From: Acanthaster planci
Taxonomy: Eukaryota; Echinodermata; Asteroidea; Valvatida; Acanthasteridae
Direction of reading: 5' to 3'
DNA length: 14,997 nucleotides
Assembly (NCBI RefSeq): GCF_001949145.1
Contig: NW_019091680.1
Coordinates: forward strand, 189,768 to 204,764
Positions 1 to 8,630 of this stretch are shown here, in pieces. The notes beneath the pieces are model-generated. The model was not told the DNA's origin and did not search any database. It saw only the letters and a program-made list of their open reading frames with translations. Position 1 is the first letter of the stretch. Every line of letters starts with the position of its first letter. The translations under genes were made by a program, and so were the position numbers.

Positions 1-560
1 TTTGGGGAAGTGGCTCCAGAAACGCGCCTGGTTGGCGAATCGCTTCTCGGCTGGATACATTTCACGTTCATGTGCGAGCGCCATGCGTTAACCTTACATA
101 CGTAGTGTGGACAAAAGATGTCCACACGATGCAGGAAGGGAAGACCGTCTGTGGACTACACATGTCCACAGGACGTTTCCCCTTCTCTGAGAAAAGACGT
201 TTAAATGCATTTTGGGGTTAGGGTTATTTGTCGTAAAAGGAACAGTCAAGAAAACATTTTACACAATCCAGCTGACAATCGTGTTCTCCGTTCAAGAAAA
301 TGAGTATTTTCAAAGAGTTTTCCTAACTGCACGAAAACAGAGCAATGTCCACACTAGTAATATAATTTGTGTTTTGTTTGTTTCAAAATATTGCACCTAG
401 GCCTATACCAGGCCCCAGTACCATTTGAAATTTTGTTTTATCAAACTTCTATGGCCTTTCTAAGGGATGAGGATTCACAGAGGAGAGTTAACGGTCTTTT
501 GGAAGAAAAAAAAGAAAATAGTACTCGGCAAATTTACGCACCAATAATACCGGTCACAAA
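1..560. other. Upstream region without a supported gene
   Basis: No exon can be defended here. It contains two similar small hairpins (105-127 and 149-171). On the minus strand an open stretch of 28 codons runs from an ATG at 84 out of the window, but this length is not significant. Confidence 0.5.
105..171. repeat. Two adjacent hairpins sharing a TGTGGAC stem
   Basis: Positions 105-127 read GTGTGGACA, five loop bases, TGTCCACAC: a perfect 9-bp stem. Positions 149-171 read CTGTGGAC, seven loop bases, GTCCACAG: a perfect 8-bp stem, extendable by a CGT/ACG pair with one bulge. The two hairpins share TGTGGAC and are 21 bases apart, so they look like copies of one foldback unit or paired binding sites. 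Confidence 0.6.
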
Positions 561-570
561 CATTTTGTTT

Positions 571-610
571 ATGATGGCCACCTGTATAACATGCATTTTA
601 CAGTGCCAAA
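571..610 (+). CDS. Candidate first coding exon (weak signal-peptide start) of the frizzled-CRD gene
   Basis: An ATG-ATG pair at 571 and 574 opens a 13-codon stretch, MMATCITCILQCQ plus one base, ending at a GTAATA donor at 611. Its phase 1 end fits the phase 1 start of the exon at 762, and the joined codon would be AAC. The peptide is short and only moderately hydrophobic, rich in C, I, T and L, so it is a poor signal peptide. A true first exon may equally lie upstream of the window. This is a phase-compatible guess, not a supported exon. Confidence 0.18.
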
Positions 611-761
611 GTAATAAGAAAGAAAAGATTTTACGGATTCGTCTGACAAAAAAAACACAGTTCATTGTGCTCTTCAAAAATAATCATCAGCACAGGAGGA
701 CAGTTTATGTTGTTCGTTGGATGATGTACTACATGCAGAAAGCTCTTACCGTTTGTTTTAG

Positions 762-972
762 ACGCACCTTTAATAATCGACCCTTGTGAAGTCATCACGG
801 TGGAGATTTGCCAGTCCGACATCGGCTACACCAAGACAGCCATGCCTAACATCCTAGGCCATCAAACCCAGCATGAAGTGGAAATTGAACTTCAACAGTT
901 CTATCCTTTGCTGCAAGAGCATGAGTGTTCGCCCTTCCTGAAGAAGCTCTTGTGTGCCATGCACACTCCACA
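762..972 (+). CDS. Exon: frizzled CRD 1, N-terminal half
   Basis: The acceptor is TTTTAG at 756-761, and the exon starts with the last two bases of a split codon. It encodes DPCEVITVEICQSDIGYTK, then AMPN and the H-x-T-Q-x-E motif, then Q-F-Y-P-L-L, ECSP and LLCAMHTP. These match the canonical frizzled order CEPI..IPMC..IGYN.T.MPN, H.TQ.EA, F.PL, CSP, FLCSMY.P. Four of the ten CRD cysteines are here. The donor is GTATGC at 973, a weaker site than the others, giving a phase 2 end equivalent to that of the second CRD. No N-glycosylation sequon is seen in this half. Confidence 0.85.
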
Positions 973-3900
973 GTATGCAGTGGTTTGTTTTTCCATAGAG
1001 CTTGGGGATTGTACAGTTGTATTTCAAAATAGAGCTTCGATTGGACACACCATTGAGAACTGTTGAGAGCCGTTGCCAAAAGGGTTAAACATGAACAACG
1101 GGGAACGATAGGAAATCTTCCATATTCCATATACACCAAAAATTGTGCGTCAGCGGTGTTGTGTAAAGATGCGTGTGTGAGTGTGTGTGGGGGGCAATGC
1201 TTTTGTATATAGTGACGATAATGGAGTACAGTACAAATATAAAATTGGTCGAGTGGAACTAGGCAGTGAGGCCCCCCAAATGATTAACTATTGTCGATCA
1301 TAACATTCAGCCACGAAAGCAGGACAACATTGTGTTGGGATCCTCACCGGAATGTGGAATATCATTTTGAGCATTCATGATTGTCAATAGCATTACCCCC
1401 TGAAAGTAATCCTGTATGTCATTTTGAATGAAGCACAACTGTTGGCAGAAAATGACCTGGGTCAAATTTAACATATTCAATTCAGACAGGAATTTGTTAT
1501 TGTGCCCAGTAACATGGAATTAACAACTGACAATGTTACCCGTGTTGAGTGTCCGTCCCATTTCAGGTGCACTGGCGATTCCAGTCGCCCCATACTGCCC
1601 TGCAGAGAGCTTTGCGTGCAGGTTATGGATAGATGCGAGGGTCTCATGCAGGAGTATGGACTCTTGGGGCCAGGAGGTCATAGTTGTGAACTGCCCAGCT
1701 TCTCTGCAGGAGAGGATTGCTACTTAGGAGGTAATGTGCAATCTTGTGTTTGACGGCTATAAAACGCTTCGTGGTCACAAAACTTGCTATTACTCGAGTT
1801 GCTCCTAAGGTACCACACAACCTTTATTTTTGAACCAGTTCGCCGCGAGACGGGACTTACCCATCAGAGCTTCATTATCAGACCTGTCTCTTCATGTCAC
1901 AGGCGCGAATATGACCGAAATACAACCCGCCCACGATCGATGCCAAGACATCAACGTGTCCATGTGCCAGTCTGGCATCGGATACAATCACACGGTGATG
2001 CCCAGCGTCCTTGGCCACGAGACGCAGAGTGAGGCGGCGATACAGCTCTCTTCATTCATGCCTCTCGTGGAGTATGGCTGCTCACCCCACGCCAGAAGCT
2101 ACTTCTGCTCCATGTATTTGCCCATGTAAGTACCAGGTTCATTCTGCCAACACACTACAAACTGCATTATAGGGAAAATGTATGCAATAAAAGATGGCTG
2201 ACAAAACTTAGTTCAAAGATAACAGAGATAAAGAAATCAACATGCTCTACTCCCTGAATGATTTTTACATACATGTACATTGAAATGTGTAATACGTAAA
2301 CTTTAAAGTACAGCTGCATTGAATTTTTCTTAGACTTAATTTTTCTGCAATTTTATACTCCTTTTCAGTGTATGAAATCTATTGAATATCTCTATAGAGT
2401 TGAATGTATTTAAAAGTGAACTTTTTCAAACATTTGAAATTGTCCATGCTTTCCTGGACAGCTGAGGGCGTTGTTGCTGTGATGCCATTCCTTGAAGACA
2501 CGTCACGGTTCAGTGTAGTACAGGTTTTTCTGTTCCAATAGCGGATCCAGAATGGTTACCTACTCAATGAAACCATTTTTAAGAAAAGCTTGATTGCTGC
2601 TTTATTGCCATTGACCCACATAACAACGAATCCCCAAAGAAGAGAAAATTTGGGGCAGCAGAATCTTCAAATAATACAGAAACTCTTTTGTGCAGAAATC
2701 AATGTGACGTTGAGGTTTTCTTCGTGAAGAGATGACATCACAGTTTGAACTTATACAATATGGAAATAGTCGTAAAAACAGGAGGCAGCAAAACACCTTG
2801 AAATCGATCGTGAAACAAACACTGAAATTAGATTAAAAGTGACGAAAGAGCATTTGAAGTTGTATATAAAAATCTATTGCAGCTACCCATTAAAGGTGAG
2901 GGGTGGGCTTCATTTTGAAGCCCACCGGTCATGATCCCCGACGTTTACAAACTATATTAAAGCGCCAGCACTTTAGAAATGGTACTGGTACCTTTCTCAC
3001 TGGATAAAAAAGTCAGTCACTCAGAGGAAATCCAATTTTGCCTCCTCCCATCAGAACTGGGTATCCTGTTGCTTACAGCTTAATTGTGTACGCATTTTAA
3101 GTCTTGAAACTTTGGTCGACTAGCAGTCATTTTGTCTGGCAGGTGCAACACCTCCAGCGGAGCCAAGGTGCTACCTTGCCGGGAGCTGTGTGACTCTGTC
3201 AGGATAGATTGCTTGGGAGCGGTGCGTGAATGTGGCATCAGTGGGCCGGAGAGATTTGTGTGCGAGAATCTGCCGAGTCGAAATAGCGGGTCTACTTGCT
3301 ACCTTGGAGGTATGACCAAAGTGTGTTTACAATATGGGGATACTAATTGAGTCTGGAGGCCGGAAAATTCAGTAAAATCTCTAAACAATGATGTATTTTA
3401 ACAATATATGAAAGTGACAGTTGTGATGTGAATGAGAGATAATGATAAAGCACCTTGAACACCCAGCAGGCCAGGGTGGATACGTGCTTATTATAAGAAA
3501 TCGGTATTTATCACTATTACAAATGGGTCATTAGGGAGACATTTTGTGGTAAATTCTTCGACCTAAGGGAGACATCGGTCATTAAAGCTCCAGCTCCCAG
3601 AAGGAGGCCGAATTTTACCGTTCAAATTTTGAGAGATGATAGATTAGGGTCTAAATTGAAAACATACAAAGTTTGGTGCAGATCAGTTTAGGGAATATTT
3701 AATTATGGGACAGTAAAGTTTGTGCAAGTTCTTATGGGAATGTCTCCCAAGTGACCCATTTTCGGTAAACAGTAATTATTATCTATGCCTGGTTGCGTAA
3801 GGAGGCTCCCTTAACGCGATAGTTTTCTCCTCTTTGTGTTTTTTCTACCATCCCCAGATTTGGAACCAACGATCTCGAGCGATGGTCCTGGTCCACAACA

Positions 3901-5518
3901 ATTCGACATGACAAGTACCCTTAAGCCGCGCCGTAACGACATTCACAACCTCGGCGTGCCGTCCATGTTCCGTGGCTGGGTGGATGTTCAGGGGCAGGGC
4001 GCCGCCAACGACTACTGTAGGTAAGGCAAGGGCTTGGCACATTCGACCAAATGGAGGTGGTACAAATGTATGCACATACAGTTACAATCACACGCTAGTT
4101 GATCGGTGCCGAGTAGTTGCTGTCGTTGGCCAGGCCACGGTGCCATTTACGCGTTGTACACGGTGCCAAGTACACGCATGGAACACATGGGCCTGTTGGG
4201 GAGAACCATTTCTGTGAACGAGATACGAATGATCTCCTTGAAGGGACCATTTAATAGAGTTTTTTAAAATCAAATTTTACTTAAAAGCCTTGAAATTGCA
4301 CCTTTGGGTTTCAATCAACCTTATTGTAAATTCTTGTTTTACTATTTTAACTCAGGTTTTGGAACTCTTCTGTTTTATACTAATAAATATTTGCATATTC
4401 ATGAGCAAAACTATGATGTCATCCGAGGCACTGAATCTCAGTGTTGCCCTAATTTTTGTATAATGAATGTCTGAATTTTTTTAAACACTGGTATCGTAGA
4501 TTTCCTTCGACAATTTATTGGGTAAGTATACGGCAATAAGCCAGTGAGCAACCTATTCTCATAAATGTTTTCACATCGGAAATTTCGAGTTAACAATTTG
4601 AACATGAAAACATGCAAACTGAGCTGCCCCTGGATTTACATCAAGGCAAAAGCGCCCTCACTTGTCCGCATATGCCTGGTCAATTTCTGATGTTTAACAC
4701 TTTTCAGTTCTCGCAGCTCAAAAAAAGATTTATACAGTCTTCAAACGTTGAAGAAGAGTCAAAACATATGCAAAAAAAGAAGATTCTACGAAAATTAACT
4801 TATAGTTCCTTTAATCTTGTATAGGGTTGTCACCAACTCTAACGACGGCTACCTACTGTCCTGCTCGCTGGCTGGGATGGAAGGCAGCCAGAGTGACTTG
4901 GACTACAACAGCACTGGGCCGTGGTTTGATGCCGGTCACGTGGATACGTGGTACATGATGGACGTCAATGGGGACCGCAGAGATGACTATTGTAGGTAAG
5001 ACAGAGGCTGTTGAGCTTGCCCAGGCGAGGGGGACAATTGTGTTGGGCTGACAACCGTCCAAGCTCCCATGTTGTCTGTGCAACTCCTAGATGTCCATCT
5101 TGCATCAACATGCAATTCACAATGCGGTCTGGTGTTTGTTAGAGTATGCAAATGTGATTTGCGGAAAACCTGTGTACTGATGACCCTAGCGTTAATTAAT
5201 TTAGGTTTTTTTGCCATGCCCAACATGTATAACATGGTATACACAGTGTCTGCCCCCGAAGCCTTGTGAAAAATACACAAGCGTAACCCATCTAATCCGT
5301 ACATTTTATTTTCATCGTGGCACGGTACCCTCAGGTGCATCGGACCCCTACCAGCTACCCATGTCTCGTGTCTGCTGGCCGGCGAAGGTGGATTCATGAC
5401 AGAGACATTAGACTACAAGCCGGTGCCCGGTGGCTGTCACAACAGCACTGCCGACCCTTTCTCCGGATTAGAGTCCGTATGGGTAGGGGATGACACGGGA
5501 TCAGGGGATCGGACTTGA
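762..5518 (+). CDS. Secreted protein with two frizzled CRDs and DYCR-type FG-GAP-like repeats (7 exons, 5' end incomplete)
   Basis: The coding exons are 762-972, 1567-1730, 1903-2125, 3143-3309, 3858-4020, 4825-4995 and 5335-5518; every junction has AG/GT borders and matching phase. The spliced frame gives 426 residues and a TGA at 5516-5518. Residues 1-125 or so form frizzled CRD 1 and residues 126-255 or so form CRD 2. The rest is three short repeats, two of them ending in D-Y-C-R. Frizzled CRDs bind Wnt lipid and related ligands, so an extracellular Wnt-binding or matrix role is plausible but inferred. CRD 2 carries several N-glycosylation sequons (NMT, NVS, NHT, NTS) and the repeats carry NST twice, which fits secretion. 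No membrane helix, NTR domain or protease domain is visible. The first well-supported exon begins in the middle of a codon, so at least one 5' exon is missing. The domain calls are firm; the function is not. Confidence 0.85.
973..1566 (+). other. Intron inside frizzled CRD 1
   Basis: This 594-base phase 2 intron has donor GTATGC and acceptor TTTCAG. It contains a short GT-rich patch (about 1163-1190). No other structure is evident. Confidence 0.7.
1567..1730 (+). CDS. Exon: frizzled CRD 1, C-terminal half
   Basis: The acceptor is TTTCAG at 1561-1566, and the first base completes the split codon. It encodes C-T-G-D-S-S, then LPCRELC, DRCEGLMQEYG, HSCELPSF and GEDCYLGG. This corresponds to the PCRSLCE...CE.LM..FG..WP..L.C..LP......C half of a frizzled CRD and contributes the remaining six of ten cysteines. 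The usual W-P before the ninth cysteine is replaced by G-P-G-G-H. The donor GTAATG at 1731 leaves phase 1, which joins 1903 in frame. Confidence 0.85.
1903..2125 (+). CDS. Exon: frizzled CRD 2, N-terminal half
   Basis: The acceptor is TGTCACAG at 1895-1902. It encodes GANMTEIQPAHDRCQDINVS, then MCQSGIGYNHTVMPSVLGHE, TQSEAA, F-M-P-L-V, GCSP and YFCSMYLPM. It is closer to canonical frizzled than CRD 1 (IGYNHT.MP, H-E-T-Q-x-E-A, FxPLV, CSP, FCSMY.P). Three sequons (NMT, NVS, NHT) are present. The donor is a strong GTAAGT at 2126 in phase 2, homologous in position to the split in CRD 1. Confidence 0.9.
2126..3142 (+). other. Intron inside frizzled CRD 2, with a perfect hairpin
   Basis: This 1017-base phase 2 intron is AT-rich and has strong splice borders. 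It holds a perfect inverted repeat at 2902-2926; no coding exon is seen within it. Confidence 0.7.
2902..2926. repeat. Perfect 11-bp hairpin with 3-base loop
   Basis: GGTGGGCTTCA is followed by TTT and then TGAAGCCCACC, a fully complementary GC-rich stem. It lies within the intron between the two halves of CRD 2. Confidence 0.7.
3143..3309 (+). CDS. Exon: frizzled CRD 2, C-terminal half
   Basis: The acceptor is GTCTGGCAG at 3134-3142. It encodes CNTSSGAKVLPCRELC, then D-S-V-R-I-D-C-L-G-A-V-R-E-C-G, FVCENLPS and STCYLGG. The exon is the paralogue of 1567-1730, with the same start and end phases and the same terminal CYLGG. An extra cysteine (REC) raises this CRD to eleven. The donor is GTATGA at 3310. 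The preceding intron is about 1 kb. Confidence 0.88.
3521..3761. mobile_element. MITE-like element with terminal inverted repeats, in an intron
   Basis: The arm at 3521-3543 starts AAATGGGTCA and contains GGGAGACATT. The arm at 3739-3761 is its reverse complement with two differences over 23 bases. They enclose about 195 bases of non-coding sequence, and weaker complementarity continues outside (about 3500-3520 and 3762-3780). The size, inverted ends and lack of coding capacity fit a non-autonomous DNA transposon (MITE). The exact target-site duplication is not clear. Confidence 0.5.
3858..4020 (+). CDS. Exon: first DYCR repeat unit (FG-GAP/VCBS-like) with linker
   Basis: The acceptor is CATCCCCAG at 3849-3857. 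It encodes a polar linker beginning DLEPTISSDGPGPQQ and then a unit ending F-R-G-W-V-D-V-Q-G-Q-G-A-A-N-D-Y-C-R. The end resembles the W-x-D-x-N-G-D-G-x-x-D-Y-C-R motif of short FG-GAP-like repeats known from secreted proteins of invertebrate deuterostomes and some microbes (recognised from memory). Here N-G-D-G is changed to Q-G-Q-G, so a calcium-binding loop, if any, would be degraded. The exon changes phase from 1 to 2; the donor GTAAGG at 4021 splits the Arg codon of DYCR. Confidence 0.8.
4021..4824 (+). other. Intron between repeat units 1 and 2
   Basis: This 804-base phase 2 intron has donor GTAAGG and acceptor TTGTATAG. No repeat or gene is recognised inside it. Confidence 0.65.
4825..4995 (+). 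CDS. Exon: second DYCR repeat unit, canonical
   Basis: The acceptor is TTGTATAG at 4817-4824. It encodes one 57-residue unit: V-V-T-N-S-N-D-G-Y-L-L-S-C-S-L-A-G, then YNSTGPWFDAG and TWYMMDVNGDRRDDYCR. The D-V-N-G-D-x-x-x-D motif resembles the calcium-binding loop of FG-GAP/VCBS repeats. The exon is symmetrical, phase 2 to phase 2, and its donor GTAAGA at 4996 again splits the Arg codon. This makes it a self-contained unit suited to duplication. Confidence 0.85.
5335..5518 (+). CDS. Terminal exon: third, truncated repeat unit and stop
   Basis: The acceptor is TACCCTCAG at 5326-5334. It encodes C-I-G-P-L-P-A-T-H-V-S-C-L-L-A-G-E-G-G, aligning with the Y-L-L-S-C-S-L-A-G of the previous unit. It continues through HNSTADPFSG to V-W-V-G-D-D-T-G-S-G-D-R-T and then TGA. 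The protein thus ends just where D-Y-C would be expected. The next exon boundary of the repeat is absent, and the stop replaces it. No donor is needed. Confidence 0.8.
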
Positions 5519-7570
5519 CTGGTGGTCGGATCGGTCTATGAGTTCTGTACAGTTAATGAGTGCTGTGCTTCGGCAAACAATCTTAGACCTATGTGAAGCA
5601 TTATGTAGAATGCCCCTTTCCAAACATATCCACCGCATGTTCTTACATTCTATCTCCGTATCTGCCGTAGGATGTCGAGACCGCGAGTAAGGCTTTTGAT
5701 ATTTTTTTCTTCCCCAACATTATGCTGAACAAGCCCAAAACCGCAGTCGCTTTTGAATTCCGCCTCAGCCCACTCAACAAAAGCTAGATATGCGCTGGGT
5801 ACAGCGCCTCCATTGAACAAAATAAAAAGCTTTTCAAACAAGCGCGAAGTATGTGGGTGCGCTATCCTCCGTCAGTAGAAGCTGTGTGGCGGACGCTGTC
5901 TGACGTTTTCTTTCCTCTTTGGCTAACCATTAGCGGGTTGTTGCGAGAAGAGACACTTTCAAACCCTCTGTTCACCGTTTAATCGTCAGACGATGTGCGA
6001 CCCACAACTAGCGCGCTCGGCTTTCAACTCAAATATACGAGGTAAAACTGGTCTCGTGTTACTATCTTAACAGGTTGTTGTTTGGCCGTGCTACCAAAAA
6101 AGAAAAAAAACATTGGGGAGTGCTGGGTTAAATACTCTGCGAAATGACGATCAAAATGACAAGAATTATAAAAACTAAGATCTTTTCGACGGCGAACATA
6201 AAACTTTCAAATTGTCCAACGTATCTCTCGGTTTGCTGTCAGCGACTGCTTACCATTTTGCACAGAGGAGAGAGACGCACCTAAGGCAGTGCTTTTTAAC
6301 CTGTTACTGCACTTTCGCGTGTAATACATAGCCGTTGAAAAACAAGATACTAAACTACGTCAATTGTGTACTGTGTTTCTAATCAGCTCACAAAGATACT
6401 CAAGCCTATCCCTGTGATCCAAAGCTGCTGCCGTCAGAGGACGCGTTAACGTATAAACTCTATGATAGCTTTATAGTGGCTCATACTTTTTAGTTGATGG
6501 CATGGCTCCTATTGTGGGGGGTGGTCTCGTGGGGAAAGGAAAGTTCTACATTACATATTATTAGTCTACATAATTGTACTCTATGTCCACTTCTAAAACT
6601 ACCAAAGTGGGTGTGATGTACCCTTAGGCTAGCTTTATCATGGTTGGCACTGGTGACCCCGGGGGTCTTGTTCCCATGTACATGTAAATGCATTTCTACA
6701 AGTTTCCCATACATACTGGCATCTGGTAATATTTTTCGCACAATAAAATTAGAGCTCTTAAGGGTCAAGAAATTCATCACATGTATGTAGCCCTGTGTTT
6801 TTGTTTTCTTTTGGGTCTGACAGCAATAAATACGATCCTTGGTGTTTTATGACCGCTGGTGACCTTTGACCGGAACTCTCTCTTAAACAGGAATGACACT
6901 ACTTGACACTTTCTTAAGTGGTGGAATTTGCTCCAGCACAGTATAAGTATGTCATATTGAAACGTGTTTAATCCTTGCACTTCTAATTATGATTGATATG
7001 TGTAATTAAAGCCAGCTAAAGACTTAAATTGGACGTAGCATCATTCAGTAAGCAAATGTTACTCACTGCACCATAAGCCTTCAATTTAGGAAGAACTTTG
7101 GTTTGCACTCAAAATTTTGTTCAAGTTCAATTTTTAGGGGAGTCTATAAGGGGCTCCCCCCTTCTAACTCACCACTCTCTGCACTCAAGACATCCCGTTT
7201 TACAATACAAGTCACTCCTACGTATTCCAAATGTCGAACCTTTGGCACTGAAAGTCATAATGAAATCTCACTGGGCTCCCTGACAAACTTTAAGAGAGCG
7301 ATTTCGACAGACTGTGATGGCGTGTCTACAAACGAAAGTGTCAGCGCTACCTATTACAAACAAAAGTGTCAGTTTGCAGATGTGATATGGTATTAGAAAT
7401 AATCACCCATTTCAACCACCTGTCAGTCCTGTATTATCAGTACTGTTATATCGCATCGCCTGTATGATTACTTAAATCGGAACAGAAAGTGCAAGGCTAA
7501 TGTTCACACACGCCGTGTATACTGCGCGTAAATAAAGGATCCTTTAATGAATGGAGAAAATTTACGGCTT
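5519..7570. other. 3' UTR and intergenic sequence
   Basis: After the stop and the AATAAA at 5821, no supported exon, RNA gene or mobile element is seen. Open stretches are short and lack splice or start context. A DR1-type nuclear receptor motif (TGACCTTTGACCG) sits at 6860-6872. Confidence 0.5.
5821..5826 (+). terminator. Poly(A) signal AATAAA for the frizzled-CRD gene
   Basis: A canonical AATAAA lies about 300 bases after the stop at 5518, on the same strand, which implies a 3' UTR of roughly 320 bases. It is the first canonical signal seen after the stop. Confidence 0.45.
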
Positions 7571-7574
7571 ATTA

Positions 7575-7920
7575 AACCGTTGAGTGCTCTAGTGTCCCGT
7601 GGTTGAAGTGTCTTGGAGCTTGTGGACTCAAGTCCGGCCTGTGGGATGGTGCGTGCGCCAGGCCTTGGACGACGCACAGTGTCACTCATTGCTTCTCTCC
7701 ACCTAGAAAAATTGGGCAACCGTGAGGGGAGAGATGGCTATTGAACGGGTAGTTGAAGTAGCTGCTTTTGCGCAGAAATGCCAGCATCGAGCCGGAAACT
7801 CCCTCAAGGAGCTGGGATGGTATTTGGAAATGATTCATGGGCCTAGTGAGCAGGGGTAATAGCGACGAAGCGTCTTGAGCACCTGTCCATGAGGACAGAT
7901 GCGTTGATACCCATTACAGT
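7575..7920 (+). mobile_element. SINE-like element (tRNA-derived type), degenerate
   Basis: Positions 7624-7635 (GGACTCAAGTCC) resemble a Pol III B box. CTCATTGCTTCTCTCCACC at 7685-7703, followed by a CCGTGAGGGGAGAGATGGCT-like stretch, is a pattern I recall from SINEs of echinoderms and other deuterostomes. The tail (7850-7910, caggggtaatag, then cttgagcacctgtcc) also matches that recollection. No clear A box or target-site duplication was found, so the boundaries are approximate. It is old, with several indels expected. Confidence 0.5.
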
Positions 7921-8440
7921 CAACTGGCTGGTTTGAAAAAAAAAATAGATTAGTTGTAATGGCTGGTGGGGTATAGTCCCGATGTATGGAAGAGGTGGGG
8001 TATGCCATAAATCTATTTTAATAATGATTGTCTTGGCATTTTTATCTAAAAAAGGGGCTGTGGGTGGAAAGGTGTTTGGACCCCCAATGGCCTTATAATG
8101 CCAAATAACTGGTTTCTAATCACGCGTATCTAAAATTTATGACTGATATGTCCCCGCAGCTGTATAAACTCAATTTCAGAAATGCATTTATTATCATTCC
8201 CCGTTATGCAATAGCGATGGTTAGTTCAGTGAAAGCTAATCGCTTATTTTTGGAAGCTTGTCTTTGCGCGATGGTGATCATACGATATCCTGGGCCAGAT
8301 GCCAACGGAATATCAATTTCGCATTTCACCAGTCATAGTTATGAATACAAGGCTAAACGTGTGGTTTGGATTGGTCCAGACTTCCCTCCTTCCTGCACAA
8401 GCCCCGACACTTTTTTAATTAAATCTTTACCCATCCCGTA
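7921..8440. other. Intergenic sequence before the lectin-like gene
   Basis: An ATG-initiated 100-codon open stretch lies at 8139-8441. Its codon use is AT-rich and it has no recognised domain. A stretch of that length is expected by chance in 15 kb, so no gene is called. Confidence 0.45.
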
Positions 8441-8447
8441 AGAAAAG

Positions 8448-8455
8448 GATAAAAG
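8448..8455 (+). promoter_or_regulatory. TATA-like box (GATAAAAG) of the lectin-like gene
   Basis: GATAAAAG lies 110 bases before the ATG at 8558. A start site about 30 bases downstream would give a 5' UTR near 75-80 bases. Position and sequence fit a core promoter for a small secreted-protein gene. Confidence 0.4.
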
Positions 8456-8557
8456 GACGCAGATCCAACAGACTGCCATCACCCGTACCTACCATTATTC
8501 ATTTCACTGTCTCAGCAACGATTTGGCCGTATAGACTCGGTCAGCATACCCATCACG

Positions 8558-8630
8558 ATGTTCCGCTTGCTATGTTTGCTGTTGGCGTTGGGTCTTGTCT
8601 CCGGGGAACGAGATCTCCAAGAACGCGATT
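8558..8630 (+). CDS. Exon 1 of lectin-like gene: signal peptide
   Basis: The ATG at 8558 (context CACGATGT) starts 24 codons encoding a hydrophobic leader and the charged stretch ERDLQERD. The exon ends one base into the next codon at a consensus GTAAGT donor (8631). A signal-peptide exon ending in phase 1 is the usual layout for extracellular proteins. Confidence 0.75.

Noticed and set aside
1-84. Minus-strand ATG with 28 open codons leaving the window
   Set aside because: Too short to be meaningful, and the start context is weak apart from G at +4. It could be a partial gene but cannot be supported here.
367-789. 140-codon open stretch on the + strand
   Set aside because: It starts with TTG and its end overlaps the first frizzled CRD exon in another frame. 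Only the small part 571-610 was kept as a speculative leader exon.
1163-1196. GT-rich run ending in GGGGGG
   Set aside because: A short, imperfect microsatellite inside an intron; ordinary.
4987-5397. 136-codon open stretch on the minus strand opposite the repeat exons
   Set aside because: It lies antisense to two well-supported exon ends and an intron and shows no domain. It is a shadow of the coding strand.
8139-8441. 100-codon ATG-initiated open stretch before the lectin-like gene
   Set aside because: No domain, leader or splice context. One or two such stretches are expected by chance in this window.
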